Below, one piece after another: positions 11,076 to 21,477 of a stretch of DNA of 64,000 nucleotides. The notes under the pieces were generated by a model that ran no database searches, had not been told where the DNA came from, and saw only the letters and a list, made by a program, of their open reading frames with translations. The first letter of the stretch is position 1. Every line of letters begins with the position of its first letter. The position numbers and the translations under genes were made by a program. This DNA is from Parietaria judaica (Eukaryota > Streptophyta > Magnoliopsida > Rosales > Urticaceae), in the NCBI GenBank assembly GCA_954871525.1, contig OX940863.1, positions 40,658,501 to 40,722,500 of the forward strand, given 5' to 3'.

Positions 11076-11813
11076 TTGTCGTGCCAGGGTGCTAAGACGA
11101 GCCAGGCTGTGGGTGCTCATTGCTCTAGTATTGAGACGTTCGGGCACAAGGAGCTCTCGATTACTCGCAGACAGCTCAGCTCATCCCGGAGGGAGACGCT
11201 AGAGCTACGGTCTCTCTTGGAGCTGTCCCGGGGAGAGGCAGGGCTGGCTATCCAGCTTATGCACACTGCTATGGCGGAGTGCGCGCACATCGCTTTGGTG
11301 CTCTCCTAAAGCTCCTTGGAGTTCACTAAATCCCGGTGTCGGCTCGAAGAGGCTCATGAGGGCCTGGCTTCCACAGAGAGCCAAGTCAGTGAGCTGATGG
11401 CCGCGCTGGTGGCGAGGAAGGTTGCGGCGGCACAGGCGCGGAGCGCTGCAGACGAGAGGACTACTACCTTCTTCTCGAACGGCTTTGTCCGAAACTTCCA
11501 GTCAGTCTTGCACGAGAACTGGGGGATTCCTCTCTCGAATCTGTTCATGGATGATCATATAGTCCCTTTGCACGTTCTGGAGTTGGTCCAGGCGGACCTG
11601 GATTTGATTCCCCCTCCTTTCATGGATTTCGGCGAGATGCCACAACCTCTGCAACCGTTCTTTGATGGGGCCTTCGACGTTCCTGAGGTGTATGGCAGCA
11701 CATCTAACCGGCCTGCCAGCACTCGAAGGCGGGGCTCTCGAGGCAGCAGAGCAGGTCCGAGCACTCCTACAGCGGAGGATGATAACCAGGCAGGCGATGG
11801 CAACACGGACTGA
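11076..11813 (+). pseudogene. Tat-type antisense ORF, coiled-coil C-terminal part
   Basis: Two pieces in the same frame (11076-11309 and 11316-11813) are separated by a TAA at 11307-11309. The translation has the heptad-like, charged pattern of a coiled coil: RRETLELRSLLELSRGEA, then CRLEEAHEGLASTESQVSEL. An aromatic and acidic region and a basic, serine-rich, low-complexity tail (RRRGSRGSRAGPSTPT) follow. Such C-termini are typical of the antisense ORFs of Tat elements. It probably belongs with the domain at 9583-10779, either through the candidate intron or as a separate decayed exon. Function unknown. The opposite strand is also partly open, but without the coiled-coil pattern. Confidence 0.5.
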
Positions 11814-12259
11814 CCCGAAAGGCTTCTGAGCGGCTAGTTTCCTTCTAACCCGTTTGCTGTATTTATGTAGCGTATAAACAATTCTAGTATAAGACATTCT
11901 GTTCGGGCATGTGGTTGAGTAATGCGCCGTATGTGGTGTCAGCTTCTGTATATGCCTTAGCGCCTTTACGTACTATTCTGATGTACTAGGCTTTGTCGGG
12001 CTGTAGTGGCCTTGGCGTCGCCACATATATATATGTATGTTATCTCTGCTTTTGCGCGTACTAGCTTTTTGCATGTTCGTCGGGCCTTTATCGTCGGAGT
12101 GGGGTGGAGTGCAGGCCAGGCTTTGTTTACTTTTTGTGCAGCTAGTGCCAGGTCTTCATTTTGCAAGGTGTTATGCTAGACTTCTGGCATGTCAGGCTAC
12201 GGTGAGTGCCATGCTGCTATACAGACTTATTTGGAGTGTCACACTAGGCTTATTGTAGG
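11814..12259. other. Noncoding spacer of Gypsy A
   Basis: This lies between the antisense ORF and the 113-bp repeat array. It probably includes the 3' end of the antisense transcript. I see no repeat or gene here. Confidence 0.5.
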
Positions 12260-13055
12260 TGGCACCGTAGAGAGTCCCTTAGGACGTCTTACGAGAGAGT
12301 GCAGAGTACCTGGTGCCAGTGGAGCGCTGCGCGAGGAGTCGAGACCCCTAGCGTTACTGATCTTATCGCAGGCGTGGGTTGCTACGAGTCCCTCAAGGAC
12401 AGCACGCGAGAGTGCAGAGAACCTGGTGCCAGTGGAGCGTTGCCCGGGGAGTTAAGAGCCCTAGAATTACTGGGCTTATCGCAGGCGTAGGTCGCTACGA
12501 GTCTCTTACGGACAACACGCGAGAGTGCTGAGAACCTGGTGCCAGAGGAGCGCTGCGCAGGGAGTCGAGACCCGTAGCGTTACTGGGCTTATAGCAGGCG
12601 TGGGTTGCTACGTGTCCCTTAACAGCACGCGAGAGTGTAGAGAATCTGGTGCTACTGGAGCACTGCGTGGGAAGTCGAGACCCCTAGCGTTACTAGGCCT
12701 ATCGCAGGTGTGGTCGCTACGAGTCCGTTAAGGACAGAACACGAGAGTGCAGAGAACGTGGTGCAAGTGGAGTGCTGCGCGGTGAAGTCGAGACCTCTAG
12801 CATTACTGAATTTATCGCAAGCATGGGTCGCTACGAGTCCCTTAAGGACAGCACGCAAGAGTGCAGAGAACCTGGTACCAGTGGAGCGCTGCACCGGGAA
12901 TCGAGACCCCTAGCATTATTGGGCTGATCGCAGGCGTGGGTCGCTACTAGTCCCTTAATGACAACACGCGAGAGTGCAGAGAACCTGGTGCCAGTGGAGC
13001 GCTGCGCGGGGAGTCGAGACCCCTAGCGTTACTAAGCTTATCGTAGGCGTGCCTG
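12260..13055. repeat. 113-bp tandem repeat array in the 3' region of Gypsy A
   Basis: Seven units are anchored by GAGAGTGCAGAGAACCTGGT-like sequence at 12295, 12408, 12521, 12631, 12743, 12857 and 12970, so the period is 110-114 bp. Each unit also holds GGAGCGCTGCGC, GAGTCGAGACCCCTAGCG and GGGTCGCTACGAGTCCCTTA. The copies differ by point changes and small indels. The array lies between pol and the antisense ORF, where Tat elements are known to carry variable tandem repeats that can seed satellites. Confidence 0.92.
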
Positions 13056-13172
13056 TTCAGGGCGGAGTCTCACCCCCCAGTCTCGGTCTTTGTTGCCTGA
13101 GAAGGGGGAGTCTCACCCCCAAGTCCAGGTCTTTCGGTGCCTGATCAGGGGGGAGTTTCATCCCCAAGTCTA
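13051..13172. repeat. Three 43-45-bp tandem units next to the pol end
   Basis: GGAGTCTCACCCC-like anchors occur at 13064, 13107 and 13152, each with CAAGTC(T/C)-like and GGTCTTT-like parts. This second, shorter repeat family directly follows the 113-bp array. Confidence 0.75.
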
Positions 13173-13394
13173 GTTTTTTTTTGTTTTTTTCCTAAGCTTT
13201 ACACCTATATCAACCCCCAGTTTCTGAGCAATCCGGTTGGGTTATGAGGAAACTTTAACATAGAGACAACAATTCTTATAAGTAACAAGATATTGATATG
13301 TCTCGTACGTTCTCTGGCGCTTCTTGTGGCGCCTTCTTTTACATATGCTGGTGGACGGGGCTATTCCGAGCCAATGAGTACATCGTAGGGAAGG
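13173..13394. other. Noncoding sequence between the repeats and the pol stop of Gypsy A
   Basis: T-rich stretch and short unique sequence just downstream (minus strand) of the pol stop codon. No gene seen. Confidence 0.5.
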
Positions 13395-13847
13395 CTACTG
13401 ATTGTACTGCTTCAGGTGTTCGACGTTTGAATGGCGGCGGATTTCCTTACCCCCCCCCCCCATTTCCACCAGTCGGTACGTCCCGTCTCGGACGACTTTG
13501 GTGACGGGGTACAGTCCTTCCTATGTTGGTCCGAGGACTCCGGCGCCCGGAACTTGTGTGTTTTCGCCCACTTTTATCAGGACCAGACTTCCTTCGATGA
13601 ACCTTTTGTTTTGACCTTGGAGTTGTAGTAGTGTTCTACAATTTTTTTTCTGGGCGACCAGTCGAGAGTAGGCCTCGTTGCACTTTTCCTCGACGAGGTC
13701 GAGTTCGAACCGCAGGGCCTCGTTGTTTTTCCCTTCATCGAAGAGCTCTACTCCTGGTGAGTGGACGGAGATCTCGGTAGGGACAACTGCCTCAATGCCG
13801 TAGGTTAAAGAGAATGGGGTCTCACCGGTGGCGTTTTGAGTGGTGGT
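13395..13847 (-). pseudogene. Gypsy A integrase C-terminal end
   Basis: The minus-strand frame continues the integrase that is cut at 23552. It begins TQNATGETPFSLTYG and runs through EAVVPTEISV, LVLIKVG, YRLVEMG and HSNVEHLKQY to a TAG at 13395-13397. This is the usual end of a Tat integrase. An in-frame TAG occurs near 13515. A run of 12 C (13450-13461) encodes the glycines in the tail and may have slipped. Removing Copia D and one GTGGT copy joins RTT to TQNA exactly in frame. Confidence 0.85.
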
Positions 13848-16048
13848 TGTTGGATCGGTATTAAATTTTTAATACAAATAATGAACGCAACACATTGCGG
13901 CGGAAGTTCAAAATTTCGGTTTAATATGAAAACTCATTTTCGAATATTAAAACAACCATAACGATGAAAACGACATTCATGGAAGCATGCAAAATAATTT
14001 CAATACGTAAACAAGGTGAATAAATCCGATAAATAATATAACTAATTATAAGATTAGGATGCTCACAAATCCGGATTTATACACGGTTAACGTCATCGCT
14101 CTTCACGAGTCTTCCCTCCGTCTTCAATCAAACAACCACGATAGAATCAATGTTATGGCTTTCGAGGTTTTGTGAGAGTTAGAGGGTGGGCTCTATATGA
14201 ACAAGAGAAAGGAGAACACTGGAGCTATAACGTTCTTCAATAAGAACGTAGGAGCTATAGCGGTAAGATCACAGGAGTTATAGCGGTTCTTCAATAAGAA
14301 CGCAGGATCTATAGCGGTAATACCATAGGAGCTAAAGCGGTTCTTCAATAAGAACGTAGGAGCTATTACGAATCACCTTCTTTTTCTCTCCTAAAAACGT
14401 TTTTTAAAGCTCTCTCCAATCGTATGAGACTCATCTCTCCTCTCTTGGTATGTGACCACATTAATTTTAATCAATATTAAAACTAATAACATGCATGTCT
14501 TCCAAGTGTCACTTTGGAAGGTGACATGAATTGCATGTCATGCATGTCTTCCAAGTATCACATTGGAAGGTGACATGAATTGCATGTCATGCATGTCTTC
14601 CAAGTGTCAGAATATTCTCTTTTAATCACCATGCTTTTAATCCATGGATGATATGATGACACATCATCAATCCTCTCATGATAAGATTAACCAATGGGTA
14701 TTAAGCAACTATTTTTCTCCAGCTTTTTTTATTAATTTGTATTTACATAATTATCATTATAATCATGTAACTAGTAGTATTTAATAAAGGTGATAAAAAT
14801 AACAATTTATTTATTTGATCATGAGAAAAATCGCCTAGAGAAAATATGTTCATACCAATTCCTTACTTAGAAATATTTCAATTCATTAATTGAACTTAAT
14901 ATGATTTCAATAAATCATATCTTATATATATTTCTAACATAATTTCGTTCATCAATCTCTTTCGAAAGTCTAATATTGAGACCTTATGGACCCACATGAA
15001 CGAAGCTTTAGAATAAAGTTCGGACAAAAAGTTCACAAACTTTTCCGAACTTTCAATTCCTAATATTAGTCGATTCCACTAAAGGACCAATATTTAAAAT
15101 CTCTAAGTTCATATGCGTTTCTATTTTCGTTTGATGTGATACAATTATTATTCGCACGGTCCACGGTGTATTTTACGATATTACCCTTTGTGTGTATCAG
15201 TAACCAAGAGGAATTTTAAAATTACTGTTTTACCTCTTAGTTATTATTTCATCAACTCCTTTGTTGTTTGTGAACGAGAAAAACATAAAGTGAGATGTCA
15301 CAACATGTCACATGTTTTATTTAGAGAATATATTATTCACTAAATACCAGGCCCGGTTTATTCGTTCACACTTGAAAGAACAAAGCATAATGTGATACTG
15401 ATGCCAAGGCATTCTTTCAACACAAATTCCATATCTGTGAATCACATAGTTCAACGAAACAGTATTACGACACCAACTGACGGGCTTTAATTCTTTTCAT
15501 TGGATCTTCCCCATTGACTAATCAAATGTTATAAAGTGTTACAAGAAGCAATGCACTCACTTCAGAATTTAGGTAATTACGAAAATACTCATTGTTTGTG
15601 ATTTTGAAGTTTAGAGTAATTAAACGGTTTTATCTCAAACTTCAAAGTGTCACTGGTCTCGTTCAATGTCTTCAATAAGACATCAAGAATAAACTATAAG
15701 AGTCACAACTCTTAATACCACAAGATCGGATATCAATAGTCTATTCAAACAGTCATTGATCGGATTCGATTGCCCGATCGATCCTGAGATTGTGAACTTT
15801 TCATTTCAAACTAATTAAGAAGAGGTATCTTGTTAAGTCTGTACTTAACTCTTCTTTCGTTGATGATAGTTTATGGGCATAGACAAATATGTACAAACTC
15901 AAACTTAAATATAAGGATGAATATTTAATCTTTAATTATTTATCAGCAAAAAGACATAATCGTATTATTACATTAAGTACTTTAGCCATAAACTATTTTA
16001 TTTGCTAAAAGATCCTTCATGTCTCCTTTGTGGGCATAAATCCTAACA
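13848..16048 (-). repeat. Copia D 3' LTR
   Basis: 2,201 bases, from TGTTGGATCGG to CCTAACA, matching 21478-23551. It is longer than its partner mainly because of internal tandem units. A CATGCATGTCTTCCAAG unit of about 57 bp (14491-14610) has one more copy here. The GGAGCTATAGCGG / TTCTTCAATAAGAACG repeat (14220-14370) is also longer. Confidence 0.9.
14220..14610. repeat. Internal tandem repeats of the Copia D LTR
   Basis: Two repeat types adjoin. The first has imperfect units with GGAGCTATAGCGG and TTCTTCAATAAGAACG (14220-14370). The second has about 57-bp units starting CATGCATGTCTTCCAAGTGT (14491-14610). Copy numbers differ in the partner LTR (21850-21970 and 22090-22165). Confidence 0.75.
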
Positions 16049-16058
16049 AACTCCCACT
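16049..16058 (-). other. Copia D polypurine tract
   Basis: On the minus strand AAGTGGGAGTT directly precedes TGTTAGGATT, the start of the 3' LTR. Nearly the same tract (AAGTGGGAGAT) precedes the 3' LTRs at 48870 and 61366. Confidence 0.8.
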
Positions 16059-16062
16059 TAAC

Positions 16063-16806
16063 TCAAAGGAGATGTGAATGATCTTGCACTCCTAAGCGTT
16101 CCAGGTGTCTATCGAAAACTTTACTCGTTAAAGCCTTCGTAAACGGATCTGCAAGGTTGTCCAACGTTGAGATCTTCTTCACGTCCACATGTCCTCTTTT
16201 GACAATAGCTCGAATAAGGTGATATTTCCGTTCTATGTGTTTCAAGCGTTTGTGACTTTTTGGTTCCCTACAGTTAGCAACGGGCCCACTGTTATCACAA
16301 TAATGTTTAATGGGCATGCTGACACTTGGAACAATTTCCAAGTACTTTAGGAATTTGCGAAGCCAAACAGCCTCTTTTGCGGCTTCACAACCCGCCACAT
16401 ATTCGGCTTCCATGGTCGAGTCAACAATGCAAGATTGCTAGATACTCCTCCAGACTAAGGATCCACCATTCGGGATAAACACAGATCCTGAAGTGGATTT
16501 CCTGGAATCCTTATCCGCTTGAAAGTCGGAATCGGTATATCCCGTCACAGTCAGGTCATTACCTGAGTATGCAAGCATATAATTTCTTGTTTTCCAAAGA
16601 TACTTGAGAATATGCTTGACAGCAATCCAATGCTCGGGTCCAGGGTTTGACTGGAATCGGCTCACCACGCCTACTCCGTAACAAATATCTGGTCTTGTGT
16701 AAAGCATCGCATACATGAGACTTCCCACGGCTGAGGCGTAAGGAACGTGTCTCATGTCCTCTTCCTCTTGAGGAGTCTTTCGAGACTGCTTTTTAGAAAG
16801 GTGCAC
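16063..16806 (-). pseudogene. Copia D RT end and RNase H
   Basis: Two minus-strand pieces: 16438-16806 has PYASAVGSLMYAMLYTRPDI and GYTDSDFQ, and 16063-16413 starts MEAEYVAGCEAAKEAVWL. Together they form the RT C-terminal region and RNase H. D in GYTDSD, E in MEAEY and D in YCDNSG are at the expected catalytic positions. A stop between the pieces (near 16437) truncates the protein. The tail HIERKYHLIRAIVKRG and LADPFTKAL is typical for long-LTR Copia. The gene stops four codons after HSHLL-like residues, right before the PPT. Confidence 0.85.
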
Positions 16807-17569
16807 TCCATAACGAAAAGGTAATAAACCTTTTCTTGGAGTTTTGCATATTGAAGCGATCCATCACCTTATCAATATAAGATGATTGAGAAAGTGCTAA
16901 TTTTCGGTTCTTCCGATCTCTGAAGATCTGAATCCCCAAAATGTAAGCAGCTTCTCCGAGATCCTTCATATCAAACTGCTTTGACAACCAGATTTTAACC
17001 TCTAATAACTTTCCTACGTCATTTCCAATGAGTAGTATGTCATCGACATAAAGAACCAGGAAAACCACTTTGCCGTTATTTATCATTTTATAAACACATG
17101 GCTCATCTACTGACTGCTCAAAGCCGTAGCCTTTTACAGTCTCATCGAATATGATATTCCACGATCTAGATGCTTGCTTCAGTGCATAAATAGACTTCAA
17201 CAACTCACAAACCTTGCTCTCTTGGCCTTTCTCCACGAACCCGTCAGGTTGAGCCATATAAATGCGCTCATCAAGGTTGCCATTCAAGAAGGCAGTCTTA
17301 ACATCCATCTGCCATATTTCATAATCGAGGGCGGCAGCAATGGATAAAAGAATGCGGATGGACTTCACCATTGCGATTAGCGAGAAGGTATCTTCATAGT
17401 CAATACCTTCTCTTTGGGTAAAACCCTTTGCCACAAGTCGCGCTTTGAATGTCTCTACATTTCCATCCGCACCTCTTTTCTTCTTATAGATCCATTTACA
17501 TCCGACAGGTCTAATACCTTCGGGTGGATCCACAAGTTTCCAGACATCGTTGGTGTGCATCGAATGCAT
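16793..17569 (-). pseudogene. Copia D reverse transcriptase
   Basis: A 258-codon open piece with the Copia RT landmarks in order: VWKLVDPPEG, GCKWIYKKKRG, FKARLVAKGFTQREGIDY, WQMDVKTAFLNG, LKSIYALKQASRSWN and LYVDDILLIGND. The catalytic YVDD is at 17039-17050. It would copy element RNA into DNA. A frameshift near 16800 separates it from the RT end and RNase H. Upstream (17570-18010) the frame is heavily broken, with only short matches to the linker between integrase and RT. Confidence 0.9.
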
Positions 17570-18010
17570 TTAAAACGTTCATGGCTTCAAGCCATAGGTT
17601 TGCTTACAAACAAGACATCGCTTGGGAGAATGATGCATGATCATCTACCTCTTTGTTTGCGACAGCTATATGAGCTTCACCGAGTAGCATGTATCGGTTA
17701 GGCGCTCGTACGGCCCTTTTACTGCGACGATTTACAGTCTGCTCAGTGTCCGATTGTGGTTTTTCCACTGTTTGTGTAGAACTTATCCTAATTTGTGGAG
17801 TACTTGTTACTTCACCCAACATTTCTTTAAGCACAAGTATGCTTCTGGGTACGGCATTCTTAATAAAGTCCTCCTCAAGAAACCTAGCGTTCATACTGAC
17901 AAACGTTTTCTTGTCGGCGGGACTATAGAATATGTACCCTTTTGTTCCCTAAGGATATCCTACGAAAAGGCACAATTCTGACCGACTAGCCAACTTACTA
18001 GTCTTTTGCC
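17570..18010 (-). pseudogene. Copia D decayed linker between integrase and RT
   Basis: The minus strand still shows integrase-tail and linker residues in two frames (for example SKRAVRAPNRYMLLGEAHIA at about 17660-17720), with many stops. This region is the least conserved part of any Copia pol and is the most decayed here. Confidence 0.65.
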
Positions 18011-18860
18011 TTAGCACATGTGCTTGGCAACCCTTTTGATATGGTTTAAAATAGATTTTCTACCAAACCATCTTTCACAAGGCGTACCAGGAACCGTCTT
18101 TGACGGAACTTGGTTCAGAATGTAAGCTGCCGTTTCCAAGGCATATCCCCAAAATGAATCAGGAAGTGATGAGTAACTCATTATTGATCTCACCATATCT
18201 AACAGAGTTTGGTTCCTTCTCTCTGACACTCCATTTTGTTGTGCGGTGCCAGGTGCTGTAAGCTGAGATTGAATACCTTCTTCTTTAAGTAGGTCCTCGA
18301 ACTCTCCAGACAAGTACTCTTCACCACGATCGGATCGTAATGTTTTGATCTATTTCTCTCTTTCCTTTTCAACCAATGCCCGATACTGTTTGAACATTTC
18401 AAAAGTATCGGATTTGTTTCGCATAAGAAAGACATGACCGAAACGTGAGAATTCATCAGTGAAGGTCACAAAATATTCATAACCTCCTCTTGCCTGGATG
18501 TTGATTGGTCCACATACATCGGTATGTACGAGCTCCAATACTTGTGTGGCTCTTTCACGTTTCGATGAGAAAGGTCTCTTGGTCATTTGCCTTCGAGATA
18601 GGATTCAGATGTAGGAAGAGATCCCAAATTCAGAGATTGCAAAGGACCTTCTCTTGCTAATCTCTTAATCCTTTCAAGACCAATGTGTCCAAGAAGTAAG
18701 TGCCACAAATATGTGTCATTAGTCTCATCAATATGAGATCTTTTGTGCTTCCTATTTGAATCGTTATTCAATTCGGTATCAAAGATAGTCGGCTCATCCG
18801 GATATAAATAATATATACAATTGATCCGATGAGCTTTAGTAATGAACGAATTATCAAGAT
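18011..18860 (-). pseudogene. Copia D integrase
   Basis: The integrase spans three minus-strand pieces. The zinc-binding region keeps LWHLLLGHIG but the two expected cysteines read S and Y (SESYLEGK). The catalytic core keeps LVHTDVCGP (D), LRSDRGEEYLSGE (D) and TAQQNGVSERRNQTLLDM (E), so the DDE triad is intact. It ends with NQVPSKTVPGTPCERWFGRK. The enzyme would insert element DNA into the genome. A stop at about 18585 and another near 18350 break the frame. Confidence 0.88.
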
Positions 18861-19281
18861 AAATTTCAATACCGCTATTGACTTTTAACTTGAAAGATTG
18901 TTCTTCTAAACGACCAAAAGAAACAAGGTTCTTGCTAAAATCTGATACATAATAAACTTCATTCAATAATAAAGTTTTATCCCCAAACTTAAGCTTTAAG
19001 GTCTCGACTGATCTTGCACCGACATTCGTTCCCTTACCCCAGTTGAACATGAACTCCCCATCACTTAAGCGTCTGGTTTGCCAGAACCCATTCAAGTTAC
19101 ATACAATATGGTCAGAAGCCCCGCAGTCTAATATCCAGGGTATTTCTTTGTTTGTAATGTAACACGCTTGAGTAACGAGGCTCATACCATTCTCTTTGAC
19201 AGTCTTGAGATAGGTAGGACAGTTCCTTCGCCAATGGAGAACTTCTCCACAATGGTGGCATTTGTGCTTAGACTTGTCCAC
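18583..19281 (-). pseudogene. Copia D nucleocapsid zinc knuckle, protease and integrase N-terminus
   Basis: A 232-codon open piece. It begins with a CCHC knuckle, CHHCGEVLHWRRNC (residues about 8-21), spaced C-x2-C-x4-H-x4-C and able to bind RNA. The aspartic protease follows with ILDCGASDHI, where most relatives have D-S-G-A, so the catalytic D remains but the next residue is changed. The rest leads into the integrase zinc-binding domain (LWHLLLGHIG). Upstream, toward gag, the frame is interrupted by a stop near 19462. Confidence 0.85.
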
Positions 19282-19461
19282 CTTTGTGACAATCTTGCCC
19301 TTAGCATCCTTAGCCTTCTTATGAAGCGCTTTGGCTCCAGTTCGGTTGGCGTTTTTAGGACCTTTCTTTGCCTTCTTAGTTCCAGAGGTGGAAGCCCTGT
19401 GTTCAGCAACATTGGCTACTCTATTCTTCCTCTTGTTGTTCCAAATGAGTCCCTCGACAGT

Positions 19462-20034
19462 CTACAACTCTTTCATAAGCTCGGATACAGTGTATTCGAG
19501 TTTATTCATGGAGTAATTCAGACGAAAGCTATCGAAGGAGTCCGACAAAGTCTCTAAGATCATATCGATCTTAGTGACTCCATCGATCTCAGACCCAAGA
19601 ATTTCCATCTCGTTCAAGTGTCCAATGATCGTTAGCATGTGGTCACGAACAAGAGTTCCTGGCTTCATCCGGCAATTCATAAAATTCTGGATAGCTTGTT
19701 GCCTTGCCTGATGCCCGTGACACCCAAACATCTCATGGAGATTAAAGAGCATGTCACATGCCGTGGATATGTCGCGCTGAGATTGTTGCAACACATTGCT
19801 CATAGATGCTAGAATGTAGCACCTAGCAATCTCATTGGATCTAATCCAGGCATCATAGGCGTCCTTGTCCTCTTTGCTCGAGTCATCACTCGGAGCTTCA
19901 GCACACGGGGTAGTGAGAACATACTTGTGCTTTTCCACCGTCAGTACGATGTCGAGGTTACGTTTCCAATCAACGTAATTCTCACCCTCGAGTTTGTTAG
20001 TTCTCAAAATAGTTGCGAGCGGGTTCAAAGACAT
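19462..20034 (-). CDS. Copia D gag (capsid region)
   Basis: A 190-codon open piece starting MSLNPLATILRTNKLEGENY, the standard start of long-LTR Copia Gag. It continues with YVDWKRNLDIVLT, DAYDAWIRSNEIARCYILA, LHEMFGCHGHQARQQAIQNF and MKPGTLVRDHML. The protein would form the virus-like particle and package element RNA. The ATG is the first after a 1.4-kb leader. An in-frame stop at 19462 cuts it before the basic linker and zinc knuckle, which continue in the same frame at 19461-19180. It is the best preserved gene of this element. Confidence 0.85.
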   Translation of the reverse strand: MSLNPLATILRTNKLEGENYVDWKRNLDIVLTVEKHKYVLTTPCAEAPSDDSSKEDKDAYDAWIRSNEIARCYILASMSNVLQQSQRDISTACDMLFNLHEMFGCHGHQARQQAIQNFMNCRMKPGTLVRDHMLTIIGHLNEMEILGSEIDGVTKIDMILETLSDSFDSFRLNYSMNKLEYTVSELMKEL

Positions 20035-21463
20035 TTTGCTGAAGATAATTTAAAAGAAAAAATATATTTTAGACATTTGCTATATTCGGAATAATCATGA
20101 TGCATGAACAATCCTTATTGTTATTTGTGAAAATGATATTTTAATTCCATGGTATTATGAACAAAATGATTAATTACTTTTCCTAGGGGAAACCGTAATT
20201 AATCGCCTTTCATAGTCGTGACGCGTCACTATTTAATTTGAACTTTCCAAGAAGTCACAACTCCTAATTCAAATTAATTACCATAAAAATTTGGTCACTT
20301 ATTTCTAATGCATTACCTCTAGGGAGGATTACGTTAGAAATAAGTCTAAGTGTGCAACCGACATATGGGCCTTTATCCAAGTCACTTTGAGAACGGTCCA
20401 CCTAGGGGAGGCTCCGCCTCATTTTTTATCTTTAAGGCTTAGTTCGTTAACGATCTAATAAGCGAAGTGATTCCGGAGTACTCCCATCAAAGGGAGGGCC
20501 ACTAGGGTGACTCTTAGTCCATCACACACTCCGGTATCAAATCTATGTCGGGGACCGTGGGTTATTTCAACGAAAAACAATCCTTCCACTTAGTTTTTAC
20601 AAAAATTGAATTTTGTTCATTGAGTTTAACTTTTATAACGACGTTTATAAACCAAACTTCAATGATGCATGAATATGACATAGTTATACAAGATGTTGGC
20701 GTCCTATCCTATATGACGTGTGACGTGAAATGCGAGAAGCATAAATGAATCAAAGCATAAATTTAACTTCTCTAATGGCCCATTTCTAAATTACAACCCA
20801 TATACAAAATACATGGAAAATAAACTAGCTTTATCTCCTTCGTCATTTTGCCGAGATCTCGAGTTTCCGTTTTTCAAACTTAGAGATCAATATCTCTCCC
20901 ACTCAAATAAATAAATGGCGCTTATAATATTTTAAAAATATGTGAGTATATAGTATATTTTATTAATTTTTATTTTCTCGAAAAATAACATTTTCCCATA
21001 AAAATAATTAAGTCATATATTATATCACATTTTATTTCAAAATAAATGAATAAGCGCAATTTAATTATCTTAAAAAATTCCGAAACATTTTTCGAACAAT
21101 AGTGGGTCACGAGGTTACCCCGGCTAGCTCACGTGTGTTAAAAAATGCACGGCCATGCCCGGGAAAAACAACTCCGTTCTTCTTGCCTCGTTGCGGTTCT
21201 TCGTGGCCTCCGGAAAATTAAATAACATTTACATAATCCTATGTCCTTCCAAAATGAGGCTCACATTTTTCTAATAAAAACAAAACCTGGATGATAGCCG
21301 GAAACAATCCTAGGGCCATTTTGAAAAGGGTCCATTCACATTCACATTCATACATTCAACAATATACGCACACAAAAACGCCAACACCTAACTACTCATA
21401 TAATCACATGCATATAAAATTTTACGTAAAATTATTTTGTACGTCATTTCAACGCTAATTATG
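20035..21463 (-). other. Copia D 5' leader
   Basis: About 1.4 kb between PBS and gag, AT-rich and without a credible gene. Long untranslated leaders that hold packaging signals are usual in long-LTR Copia elements. A small plus-strand ORF (20545-20748) shows no family likeness. Confidence 0.6.
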
Positions 21464-21475
21464 GCTCTGATACCA
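21464..21475 (-). other. Copia D primer-binding site (initiator methionine tRNA)
   Basis: Minus strand TGGTATCAGAGC, two bases inside the 5' LTR, perfectly complementary to the 3' end of plant initiator tRNA-Met, the usual Copia primer. Confidence 0.92.
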
Positions 21476-21477
21476 TT

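Noticed and set aside
8700..11813. Cluster of GC-rich plus-strand ORFs read as host genes
   Set aside because: It lies inside Gypsy A between its tandem repeats and 3' LTR, opposite to gag-pol, where Tat elements carry an extra ORF. The domain order fits that ORF, and Gypsy B has a like region.
12189..12913. Chain of short ORFs in the 113-bp array
   Set aside because: They repeat because the DNA repeats; the unit length varies between 110 and 114, so no frame is kept.
12260..13055. CRISPR-like array
   Set aside because: Units are directly contiguous, 110-114 bp long and diverged, with no constant repeat and variable spacer pattern, and the genome is a plant.
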